The position numbers and the translations under genes are program-made. The notes beneath the pieces were generated by a model. That model was given only the letters and a program-made list of their open reading frames with translations. It had not been told where the DNA came from and ran no database searches. Source: Thermoleophilaceae bacterium (GTDB lineage Bacteria; Actinomycetota; Thermoleophilia; Solirubrobacterales; Thermoleophilaceae). From it: a stretch of DNA of 9,577 bases. Shown piece after piece: positions 1 to 5,533 of this stretch. The stretch spans positions 1-9,577 of the forward strand of contig JACCYP010000149.1 of assembly GCA_013696425.1 (NCBI GenBank). Reading direction: 5' to 3'. How positions within the stretch are numbered: the first letter of the stretch is position 1; each line of letters opens with the position of its first letter.

Positions 1-119
1 CCACGCCGTAGGGCGTGTGGGGCAGGCAGCGGGTCGACTCGTGCTGGGGGGAGTCGGTGGTGGCGCCGAAGATCTCGCTCGAGGATGCCTGGTAGACCCG
101 CACGCCGGGGTCGACGACG
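1..119 (-). pseudogene. gmd: GDP-mannose 4,6-dehydratase, internal fragment in inverted orientation
   Basis: Read on the minus strand, this stretch encodes about 39 residues from the middle of a GDP-mannose 4,6-dehydratase. It contains VRVYQASSSEIFG, which carries the Ser-Ser-Glu catalytic segment of the extended SDR fold, followed by a proline- and histidine-rich stretch and HTPYGV, whose Tyr matches the catalytic Tyr of the YxxxK motif. The reading frame runs off the window at base 1 before the Lys. The facing plus-strand fragment begins with a later part of the same enzyme, and the roughly 35 residues between PYGV and the next fragment's start are absent. There is no start codon and no stop. 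The family identity is clear from the motif. Whether this is a real genomic inversion or an artefact cannot be decided here. Confidence 0.8.
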
Positions 120-135
120 CGCACCGCGGCGGCGA
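105..135. other. Inverted junction inside gmd
   Basis: Gmd-type coding switches strand within roughly this interval. To the left, the minus strand reads VVDPGVRVYQASSSE. To the right, the plus strand reads TAAAIKVGLESELVLGDL, a segment that normally lies some 80 residues further along the same protein. Both frames stay open for several codons across the crossover, so the exact breakpoint is hidden by short GC-rich homology. This geometry, a strand switch with loss of the intervening bases, is typical of multiple-displacement-amplification chimeras. It could also be a true inversion or a misassembly. Confidence 0.7.
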
Positions 136-524
136 TCAAGGTCGGGCTCGAGTCCGAGCTCGTGCTCGGCGATCTCTCCGCCACCCGCGACTGGAGTTCG
201 GCGCGCGACGTGGTGCGCGCCATGTGGCTGATGCTCCAGCAGGAGGAGGCCGACGACTACGTGATCTGCAGCGGGCATTCCCGGTCGGTCCGCGAGCTCG
301 TGGACACTGCCTTCTCGTATGTGGGAATCGACGCCGACGAGTTCGTGCGCGTGGACCAGCGCTTCGTGCGCCCACCGGAGCCCGTGCCGCTGGTCGGCAA
401 CCCGAGCAAGGCATGGGAACACCTCGGCTGGAAGCCCGCGGTGAGCTTCGAGGAGATGATCGGCGAGATGGTCGAGCAGGATCTGCACGAACTCGGGAAG
501 GTGGGCGAATGGCAGACGACGTAG
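120..524 (+). CDS. gmd: GDP-mannose 4,6-dehydratase, C-terminal fragment
   Basis: Gmd converts GDP-D-mannose to GDP-4-keto-6-deoxy-D-mannose, the precursor of GDP-fucose, GDP-rhamnose and related deoxysugars, in the cytoplasm. About 134 C-terminal residues are present. The segment GDLSATRDWSSARDVVRAMW matches the family block after the substrate-binding loop. It is followed by LMLQQ, DDYVICSG, a Ser-Val-Arg-Glu motif, and the terminal RPPEPVPLVGNPSKAWEHLG block with a following WKP and an EMV-x-x-DL tail. The Rossmann NADP-binding half and the catalytic Tyr/Lys are missing because the coding flips strand near position 120, so the left edge is a break and not a start. A downstream ATG at 162 is in frame but cannot be the true start of a functional enzyme. 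The stop at 522-524 overlaps the next gene by 16 nt, suggesting translational coupling. Identity is secure; the fragment itself cannot be active. Confidence 0.88.
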   Translation, partial: RTAAAIKVGLESELVLGDLSATRDWSSARDVVRAMWLMLQQEEADDYVICSGHSRSVRELVDTAFSYVGIDADEFVRVDQRFVRPPEPVPLVGNPSKAWEHLGWKPAVSFEEMIGEMVEQDLHELGKVGEWQTT

Positions 525-1324
525 GGCTCTTCGGCCCCGGCTCGGTCACCTGGAAGGTGGTCGGCCATCCGGTCGCTCTGGTCGGCGGGCTGCGGGCCCT
601 CATCCTCCAGTCGCTGCACCCGCTCGCGATGGCCGGCGTCGCCCAGCACTCCGACTACAAGGCGCGCTCGCTCGACCGCCTGCGGCGCACCTCGCTCTAC
701 GTGGTCGCCACCACCTTCGGCGACACCGCCACCGCCCACGAGGCCGCCGCCCGCGTGAAGCGGATGCACGCGAAGGTGAAGGGCACCGACCCCGTCACCG
801 GCCGCCCCTACAGCGCCGCCGACCCGGACACGCAGCTGTGGGTCCACTGCGTCGAGATCCATTCGCTGATGGCCGCCTACCGCGCCTACGGCGGGCGCCT
901 GAGCGCGGAGGAGCAGGACACCTACATCGCCGAGAGCGCGCGCTCGGCGGCGCTGCTCGACATCGATCCCGCCGATGTCCCGTCCTGCACCGCCGAGATG
1001 CGCGAGTACTGGGACCGGATGCGGCCCGAGCTGTGCGTGAGCGAATCGGCACGCGAGGCGATCGACTTCGTGCTGCACCCCCCGATGACGCGTGAGCTGC
1101 TTCCGCTGCAACTTCCGTTGCGCGTCACCGCCGCCGCCGCCGTGGCGATCACGCCGCGCTACCTGCGCCGGATGGCCGGTATCGACCGCCCGGGGCTGAT
1201 CGACACGGCCACCGTCGCGGCAGTGCGCCCGGCCGCGCAGGCGCTCACGCTGCCGCTGCTGCGCAACGCGCCCCAGCTCGTGCTCGGCTCCGAGGTCGCC
1301 GAGATGCGCGCCCGCGCGGCCTGA
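509..1324 (+). CDS. Oxygenase MpaB family protein (DUF2236)
   Basis: This 271-residue protein belongs to the MpaB/latex-clearing-protein catalytic family (DUF2236). Members are helical and presumed haem-binding oxygenases, but few have a proven reaction. Visible hallmarks are GPGSVTWKVVG at residues 10-20, LQSLHPLAMAG at 33-43 with a conserved His37, DTQLWVHCVEIHS at 107-119 with His113 and His118, and PPMTRELLPL at 191-200. Haem ligation by the histidines is inferred from the family. The length is typical. The ATG at 509 is preceded by GGAAGG (496-501) at normal spacing, and it sits 16 nt inside the end of gmd in another frame. The coding frame is open upstream, but family homology begins at this Met. 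Its job beside a nucleotide-sugar gene is unclear; the overlap implies co-expression, not necessarily a shared pathway. There is no signal peptide. Confidence 0.86.
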   Translation: MADDVGLFGPGSVTWKVVGHPVALVGGLRALILQSLHPLAMAGVAQHSDYKARSLDRLRRTSLYVVATTFGDTATAHEAAARVKRMHAKVKGTDPVTGRPYSAADPDTQLWVHCVEIHSLMAAYRAYGGRLSAEEQDTYIAESARSAALLDIDPADVPSCTAEMREYWDRMRPELCVSESAREAIDFVLHPPMTRELLPLQLPLRVTAAAAVAITPRYLRRMAGIDRPGLIDTATVAAVRPAAQALTLPLLRNAPQLVLGSEVAEMRARAA

Positions 1325-1330
1325 GGACCA

Positions 1331-1372
1331 CCGGTTTCGTAGTTTCGGCGAACCGGGGGCGTACTCTGCCCG
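1331..1372 (+). promoter_or_regulatory. Intergenic region with weak hairpin and -10-like box before the tagA-family gene
   Basis: The short gap after the oxygenase stop holds a small inverted repeat, CCGGTT (1331-1336) with AACCGG (1351-1356), without a T-run. A -10-like TACTCT lies at 1362-1367, five bases before an in-frame GTG at 1373. A second, mutually exclusive stem can form between 1353 and 1374. The -10 box and start codon resemble the arrangement at 5339 and 5486, hinting at a leaderless transcript. No convincing -35 is present. Confidence 0.3.
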
Positions 1373-2271
1373 GTGCAACTTTTCTCTAACTCGAACGTTT
1401 GTCCACCTAGGACCATGGCTCGCTTCTCCTCCTCCGCTCGCGCCACCCGCGCCACACACCGTCCCGACCCGACCACGCTGCCGGCTCCCGAGGACGTCCG
1501 CAAGCGCGACATCCTCGGCCTTCCGATCGCCATGACCAACTACGAAGAGGCGATGGACGTGATGGACGGCATGGTCGCCCGGCGCGACCCCGGCTACGTC
1601 TGCGCCGTGGCCGTCCACGCGGTGATGGTGGCCAACAGCGATCCCGAGATGCGGGCCGCCATCAGCGGGGCCAGGCTCACCGTCCCGGACGGCATGCCGC
1701 TCGTGTGGGCGGCGAACATGCTCGGCGAGAACCTCCCGAACCGCGTGTACGGCCCCTCGCTCATGCGCCGCTACTCCGACCGCTGCGCCGAGCGCGGCCA
1801 TCGCGTCTGGCTCTACGGCGGCTATGACCAGGGCTCGCTCGTCCAGCTCGCGCTGCAGATGCGCAAGCGCCACGAGGGCATCCAGATCGTCGGCGGCTAC
1901 TCGCCTCCCTTCCGGCCGCTCACCGAGACCGAAGAGGACGAGATGGCCGAGGCGATCAACCGCGACAAGCCCGACGTGCTCTGGGTCGGCATCGGCGTGC
2001 CCAAGAGGAGAAGTGGATGGCACGCATGCGCGAGCGCCTCGAGGTGCCGGTGATCTGCGCGGTCGGCGCGGCGTTCGACTTCCACGCCGGGCGGATCTCG
2101 CAGGCTCCGCCGTGGATGCAGGAGCGCGGTCTCGAGTGGACCTACCGGATCGCGCAGGAGCCCCGGCGGCTGCTTCCGCGCTACCTGTACTACAACCCCC
2201 GCTTCATGATCTCCTTCGCCCGTCAGCTCGGACGCGAACGCCGCACCGAGCAGGCCCTCCGGTCCGCGTAG
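1373..2271 (+). CDS. WecG/TagA/CpsF family glycosyltransferase, interrupted by a one-base frameshift
   Basis: Family members transfer N-acetylmannosamine, its uronate or another hexose from a UDP donor onto a polyprenyl-linked sugar during wall polymer, capsule or enterobacterial-common-antigen synthesis. The first frame carries DILGLPIAMTNYEEAM, LTVPDGMPLVW (the conserved Asp in PDG is the proposed catalytic residue), a GGY-x-QGS loop, and DVLWVGIGVPK. The second frame resumes at EKWMARMRERLEVPVICAVG and continues through FDFHAGRISQAPPWMQERGL to the normal end. Restoring one C between 2005 and 2006 gives the family signature GVPKQEKW, so the lesion is a single lost base. Left as is, the first frame stops at 2053. 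The GTG at 1373 has a -10-like box five bases upstream. An ATG at 1415 is the alternative; its AGGA lies too close to be a good ribosome site, and the first ~45 residues are not conserved. The donor sugar is unknown. Confidence 0.85.
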
Positions 2272-2281
2272 GCGCGCGCCG

Positions 2282-2764
2282 GTGAATCCCGTCCACGAGC
2301 TCGCGCTCGAGCGGGCGGTCGAGGTGAGCGGCGACGAGCGCGTGCTCGACCTCGACTCCTTCGACGGCCGCCGGCTGCCTCACGAGGACGGCTCCTACGA
2401 CGCCGTGATCTCCGTCGGCGCGCTCGGGCCGTGGTTCGAGGATCCCGCGGTGGTCCAGACCGGGCTCACCGAGATCGCCCGCGTGCTGCGCCCGGGCGGG
2501 CGGGCGTGGCTGATCGAGCCCGCCGGGCCGGCCGGCGAGGACGCGTGGACGCTAGAGCGCTGGGGCAAGGCGATGAGCGGCGCCCGGCTCGGCATGCGCG
2601 CCAGCATCGCGCTGCGCGGGCGCAGGCCGACGCCGATGGGCTGGCTCGCGAGCCGGGGCTCGCTCGGCGCGAACGCCGCCGCAGCGGCCGAGCTGGCCTA
2701 CAACCGCCGCCGCGGTGTGCGCGGTCCCTACACCGAGTGCCTGCTCGAAGCCGTCAGGCTCTGA
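2282..2764 (+). CDS. Class I SAM-dependent methyltransferase-like protein lacking the SAM-binding loop
   Basis: This 160-residue protein matches the Methyltransf_11-type fold in its second half: DGSYDAVISVGALG (post II region), then EIARVLRPGGRAWLIEP (motif III and following strand), then a basic C-terminus. The start is wrong for a working enzyme. After NPVHELALERA and ERVLDL the glycine-rich motif I (VLDxGxGxG) and the acidic SAM-ribose loop are missing, and the chain goes straight to DSFDGRRLPHEDG. It is therefore about 30-60 residues shorter than usual. The missing piece would fall at a CTCGACCTCGAC tandem hexamer near 2345-2356. The GTG start lies 10 nt after the glycosyltransferase stop, so the two are probably co-transcribed. 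The 3' end overlaps the convergent tetR by 11 nt. It could be a deletion product, an assembly error or a non-catalytic relative. Confidence 0.65.
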   Translation: MNPVHELALERAVEVSGDERVLDLDSFDGRRLPHEDGSYDAVISVGALGPWFEDPAVVQTGLTEIARVLRPGGRAWLIEPAGPAGEDAWTLERWGKAMSGARLGMRASIALRGRRPTPMGWLASRGSLGANAAAAAELAYNRRRGVRGPYTECLLEAVRL

Positions 2765-3350
2765 GTCCCTCGAGCATCGCGCGGACGTTCGCGGTGATCG
2801 CCGCGCGGGTGGCCTCGGGATCCTCGGCGCGGGCGAGCAGCAGCGCGCCCTCGTCGATCGCGCCGAGCAGCATGTGGGCGAGCGGGTCGACCGGGCGCGG
2901 CTCGATCGCGCCGGCGTCGATCAGGTTCTGGATCCCGAGCTTGATCACGCCGAGGCCGTAGCGCTCGCCGATCTCGCGCCACTCGTTCCAGCCGAGCACC
3001 GCGGGGCCGTCGATCAGCACGATCTGCTGGACGGCGGAATCCGTGCAGGCCTCGAGAAACATGTCGGTGCCCGCCACCAGCTGGTCCCACGGGTCGGGCA
3101 GCGCGAGGGCATGCTCGGCTATCCGCTGGGTGAGTTCGATCTCGACCTGCTCGTAGAGCGCGCGGAACAGCCCGAGCTTGCCGTCGAAGTGGTGGTAGAG
3201 CGCGCCGCGCGTTACTCCGGCTGCGCGCACGATCTCCTCCGTGCCGACGTCGCCGTAGCCGCGCTCGCCGAACAGCCGGCGCGCGGCGGCGAGCAGCTGC
3301 GCACGGGTGTGCTCCGAGCGCTCGATCTGGGTCTTTGGCTTGACTTTCAT
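2754..3350 (-). CDS. TetR/AcrR family transcriptional repressor
   Basis: A 198-residue one-component regulator. Residues 14-66 form the DNA-binding domain: TRAQLLAAARRLFGERGY (helix 1), VGTEEIVRAAGV (helix 2) and TRGALYHHFDGKLGLFRALY (recognition helix and the YHHF-K-LF signature of TetR proteins). The C-terminal ligand domain contains QIVLIDGPAVLGWNEWREIG (109-128), a stretch common to a broad actinobacterial TetR group; its ligand is unknown. The ATG at 3350 is the only reasonable start and lies inside a palindromic operator (3348-3362), so autorepression is strongly implied. It is divergent from the alpha/beta hydrolase, the usual arrangement for a regulator and its target. Its 3' end overlaps the methyltransferase gene on the other strand by 11 nt. 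Family is certain; function as repressor of the neighbour is inference. Confidence 0.93.
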   Translation of the reverse strand: MKVKPKTQIERSEHTRAQLLAAARRLFGERGYGDVGTEEIVRAAGVTRGALYHHFDGKLGLFRALYEQVEIELTQRIAEHALALPDPWDQLVAGTDMFLEACTDSAVQQIVLIDGPAVLGWNEWREIGERYGLGVIKLGIQNLIDAGAIEPRPVDPLAHMLLGAIDEGALLLARAEDPEATRAAITANVRAMLEGLRA

Positions 3351-3368
3351 ACAGCTTGTATGTAGAAA
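3340..3368 (+). promoter_or_regulatory. Promoter of the alpha/beta hydrolase gene
   Basis: TTGACT (3340-3345) and TAGAAA (3363-3368) are separated by exactly 17 bp, a near-consensus housekeeping promoter reading toward the hydrolase. The -35 lies inside the first codons of the divergent tetR. The spacer is almost completely filled by operator 1, and operator 2 covers the expected transcription start near 3375. Repressor binding would block this promoter. Confidence 0.65.
3348..3362. promoter_or_regulatory. TetR operator 1
   Basis: CATACAGCTTGTATG is a perfect palindrome of 6-bp arms around a 3-bp centre. It sits between the -35 and -10 of the hydrolase promoter and covers the tetR start codon (3350-3348). 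A near copy lies exactly 21 bp away. Its AT-rich arms stand out from the GC-rich surroundings. Confidence 0.72.
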
Positions 3369-3388
3369 CGTACAGCCTGTATGTTGAA
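3359..3388 (-). promoter_or_regulatory. Possible tetR promoter
   Basis: On the minus strand TTCAAC (3388-3383) and TACATA (3364-3359) are 18 bp apart. Transcription would start around 3352, almost at the tetR ATG, giving a leaderless or nearly leaderless message. No ribosome-binding site precedes that ATG. The hexamers are only moderate matches, and both operators overlap the site. Confidence 0.35.
3369..3383. promoter_or_regulatory. TetR operator 2
   Basis: CGTACAGCCTGTATG repeats operator 1 with three changes and keeps the TACA-N3-TGTA core. The centres are 21 bp apart, two helical turns, so two repressor dimers would lie on the same face of the DNA. It begins one base after the hydrolase -10 box and covers the predicted transcription start. 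Confidence 0.68.
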
Positions 3389-3409
3389 TCTACCGCCTCT
3401 GGAGGACCG

Positions 3410-4267
3410 ATGAGCAAAGAGATCAAGCTTTCGCAGGGCACGATCCGCTACCGCGACACGGGGTCGGGCGAGCCGATCGTGTTCCTGCACGGACTGCTCG
3501 TGGACGGGCAGCTGTGGCGCAAGGTCACGCCGGAGCTCGAGGGCGAGTTCCGCTGCGTCGTGCCCGACCTCCCGCTCGGCTCGCACCGCATCGCCGTGAA
3601 CGCCGACGCGGACCTCTCCCCCTACGGCGTGGCCGCCCTGGTGGCGGAGCTGATCGGCGAGCTCGGGCTCGAGCGCCCGACGCTCGTCGGCAACGACTCG
3701 GGCGGCACGATCTGCCAGATCCTCGCCACCCGCCACCCCGAGGTGATCGGACGGCTGGTGCTAACACCGACCGATGCGTTCGACAACTTCCCGCCGAAGA
3801 TCTTCAGCTACTTCAAGTTGCTCTCGAAGGTCCCCGGCGGGTACGCGGCCCTCGCCCAGTCCGTGCGAATCAGGCCGCTGCGCCGCACCCCGATCGCGTT
3901 CGGATGGCTCTCGAAGACGCCGACCGAGCGCGCCGTGATGGACTCCTGGCTCGAGCCGGTGCGGCTGAGCCCTGAGATCCGGCGCGACGTGCAGAAGTTC
4001 ATCGACGGCGTCGACCCGGCCATCACCCGGCGCACGGCCGACGAGCTCACGGAGTTCACGGCCCCGACGCTGCTCGCATGGGCGAAGGAGGACAAGCTCT
4101 TCCCGGTCGAGCACGCCCACCGGCTGGCCGAGCTGATCCCCGACGCGCGGGTGGTCGAGATCGAGGACTCCTACACGTTCGTGTCCGAGGACCAGCCCGA
4201 GCGGCTGGCGCGGGAGATCGCGAAGTTCGTCCGGGAGAGTCAGCCCGCGGCGAGCAGCGTCTCGTAG
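3410..4267 (+). CDS. Alpha/beta hydrolase, haloalkane dehalogenase/epoxide hydrolase-like, catalytic His apparently replaced
   Basis: A 285-residue alpha/beta hydrolase-fold protein. FLHGLL (25-30) is the oxyanion-hole HG motif. VGNDSGG (93-99) is the nucleophile elbow, with Asp96 in the nucleophile place, as in haloalkane dehalogenases, fluoroacetate dehalogenases and epoxide hydrolases, not Ser as in esterases. WAKEDKLFP (224-232) carries a possible third acid, Asp228. The final block EIEDSYTFVSEDQPERLA (250-267) aligns with the usual GHF-x-x-EDxPE block, but Thr256 stands where the catalytic His is expected. I recall similar SYTF/SRTF variants in other actinobacterial hydrolases, so this may be a subfamily trait. 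The ATG at 3410 is chosen because GGAGGA (3401-3406) precedes it, and because an upstream in-frame start at 3356 would lie inside the operators. TetR regulation is likely. The last 28 nt overlap the convergent glycosyltransferase gene. The substrate is unknown. Confidence 0.88.
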   Translation: MSKEIKLSQGTIRYRDTGSGEPIVFLHGLLVDGQLWRKVTPELEGEFRCVVPDLPLGSHRIAVNADADLSPYGVAALVAELIGELGLERPTLVGNDSGGTICQILATRHPEVIGRLVLTPTDAFDNFPPKIFSYFKLLSKVPGGYAALAQSVRIRPLRRTPIAFGWLSKTPTERAVMDSWLEPVRLSPEIRRDVQKFIDGVDPAITRRTADELTEFTAPTLLAWAKEDKLFPVEHAHRLAELIPDARVVEIEDSYTFVSEDQPERLAREIAKFVRESQPAASSVS

Positions 4268-5331
4268 ATCTCGCTCACCTTGGCCATCTCGGCGGCGTGC
4301 GTCGCTCGCTCGGTCACGAGCGCGCGGCCACAGGAGCCGAGGCGGGCGGCGAGCTCGGGTTGGCCGAGGATGCTCGCGAGCGCGTCCGCCACCGGCTCGG
4401 GGCGAGCGGGCACGAGCAGGGCATCGCGGCCGTCCGTCAGCCACTCGCGCGCCCAGGGCAGGTCGCTGGCCACCACAGGGGTCTCCGTGGCGAGCGCCTC
4501 CCACACGCTTCGGGGCGAGGAGTCCGTCGAGGGGATCGACACGCACACGTCGGCGGCGCGGTACCAGTCGGGCAGCTCCGCGGGCGGCACGCGCCCGGCC
4601 ACGGTCACCGAGTCCTCGATCGCGAGCTTCTCGATGGCCGCGCCGATCTCCGGCGGCACCTCGTCGTGGGGATGCTTCAGCACGAGACGGGCGTCGGGCA
4701 CCTCGTCGCGCAACAGCGCGAACCCACGCAGGAGCGCCGCGGGGTTGAAGTGGCTGTCGAGGCCGCGGACGCCCATCACCACCGGGCACGCGGGCGGCAG
4801 GCCGACGAGCGCGCGCGAGGCCGCCCTGTCGCCAGGAGCGAAGCGCTCCTCGTCCACTCCCCAGTTCACGATCCTGGCCGTGGGCGCATCGGGGGCGAGC
4901 ATGGCCGCCGCCTGGGCGAGCGCCTCGGAGTCGGCGAGCACGACATCGGCGCCTTCCAGCGCGATGCGTCCACGGCGCTTCGCGGTGGCGCGGACCCGGA
5001 ACACGTCCGAGCCCCAGGCCGAAACCACCAGCGGGCGGATGCCGGCCTTTGCTGCCATCCAGCCGAAGGCGAGCGAGTGGGCGTGGATCAGGTCGGGCGC
5101 GATCGCCTCGGCCAGCTCGCCGAGCTCGGCGGACATGCGCCGCCCGCGGGTGCCGGGCGGGCCGAGTGCCTCCATCGCGTGCACCCCGGCCAAGCCCGGC
5201 AGCTCGGCAGGCGGCAGCGACGGGTCGGCCTCACCCGCCAGGTGCACCTCGTATCCGCGGGCCTGGAACTCCTGCGCCCACTCGGTCACGAGCGGCGAGT
5301 TGATCCACCCCACCATCAGCAGCCGCTTCAC
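4240..5331 (-). CDS. Glycosyltransferase family 4 (GT-B fold)
   Basis: A 363-residue retaining glycosyltransferase that would move a sugar from a nucleotide donor to a glycan or lipid carrier at the cytoplasmic face. The N-terminal domain shows LLMVGWINSPLVTEW, then APDLIHAHSLAFGWMAA (78-94) and VVSAWGSDVFR (102-112), where GSD is typical of GT4. The C-terminal donor domain has VMGVRGLDSHFNP (185-197), LVLKHP, AGRVPPAELPDWYRAADVCV (245-264) and the region DSSPRSVWEALATETPVVAS. There the usual EX7E pair reads Asp270-X7-Glu278, a known variation. The GTG at 5331 is preferred: it gives the conventional N-terminus just before strand 1, and CAGACT lies seven bases before it. An upstream in-frame ATG at 5415 would add 28 unconserved residues. 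It is divergent from the dehydrogenase cassette, with which it may share a pathway. Donor and acceptor are unknown. Confidence 0.9.
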   Translation of the reverse strand: MKRLLMVGWINSPLVTEWAQEFQARGYEVHLAGEADPSLPPAELPGLAGVHAMEALGPPGTRGRRMSAELGELAEAIAPDLIHAHSLAFGWMAAKAGIRPLVVSAWGSDVFRVRATAKRRGRIALEGADVVLADSEALAQAAAMLAPDAPTARIVNWGVDEERFAPGDRAASRALVGLPPACPVVMGVRGLDSHFNPAALLRGFALLRDEVPDARLVLKHPHDEVPPEIGAAIEKLAIEDSVTVAGRVPPAELPDWYRAADVCVSIPSTDSSPRSVWEALATETPVVASDLPWAREWLTDGRDALLVPARPEPVADALASILGQPELAARLGSCGRALVTERATHAAEMAKVSEIYETLLAAG

Positions 5332-5338
5332 CGGGCGT

Positions 5339-5344
5339 AGTCTG
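5339..5344 (-). promoter_or_regulatory. -10-like box upstream of the GT4 gene
   Basis: CAGACT on the minus strand is followed by seven bases (ACGCCCG) and then the GTG start at 5331. The same geometry appears on the other strand at 5486-5499. It suggests a leaderless transcript; no clear -35 is visible. Confidence 0.3.
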
Positions 5345-5430
5345 CCTGCGCGGTCAGAGGCACGTACCCGTCCTGCGGAAGAATTCGCGCACCGACGCGC
5401 CAACCGGGGCTCCAATCGAGCGCGGTCCTG

Positions 5431-5443
5431 GACCCTGAGGGTC
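5431..5443. promoter_or_regulatory. Short perfect inverted repeat in the divergent intergenic region
   Basis: GACCCTGAGGGTC is a perfect palindrome with 5-bp arms and a 3-bp centre. It is about midway between the GT4 start (5331) and the dehydrogenase start (5534), so it could be an operator acting on both. In GC-rich DNA such a short repeat can be chance. Confidence 0.25.
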
Positions 5444-5485
5444 GTGGCAGACGGCGGCTTTGGGCTCGACAGCGGTTTCGGGGCC

Positions 5486-5531
5486 TAGACTCGCGCCCAT
5501 GTCCACGATGCTGGTCCCCGCGAAGCGGTAG
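5486..5531 (+). promoter_or_regulatory. -10-like box and 10-codon leader ORF before the nucleotide-sugar dehydrogenase
   Basis: TAGACT (5486-5491) is followed by seven bases and an ATG at 5499. That ATG opens a 10-codon frame, MSTMLVPAKR, ending with TAG at 5529-5531, two bases before the dehydrogenase GTG at 5534. No Shine-Dalgarno sequence precedes 5534, so a leaderless leader peptide with translational reinitiation is possible. It may equally be a chance frame, or a sign that one base is missing and the gene really starts at 5499. Confidence 0.3.
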
Positions 5532-5533
5532 CA

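Noticed and set aside
1126..1142. GCC triplet repeat in the oxygenase gene
   Set aside because: It simply encodes a run of alanines in a helical segment; the repeat is short and in frame.
1331..1356. CCGGTT/AACCGG inverted repeat after the oxygenase gene as an intrinsic terminator
   Set aside because: Only six pairs with a 12-14 base loop and no T-run after it; too weak to call a terminator.
257..2023. Very long open frame on the minus strand across the oxygenase and TagA-family genes
   Set aside because: Its translation is rich in His, Arg, Gly and Val without any family motif, and it is antisense to well-conserved genes. Such frames are expected as shadows in DNA this GC-rich.
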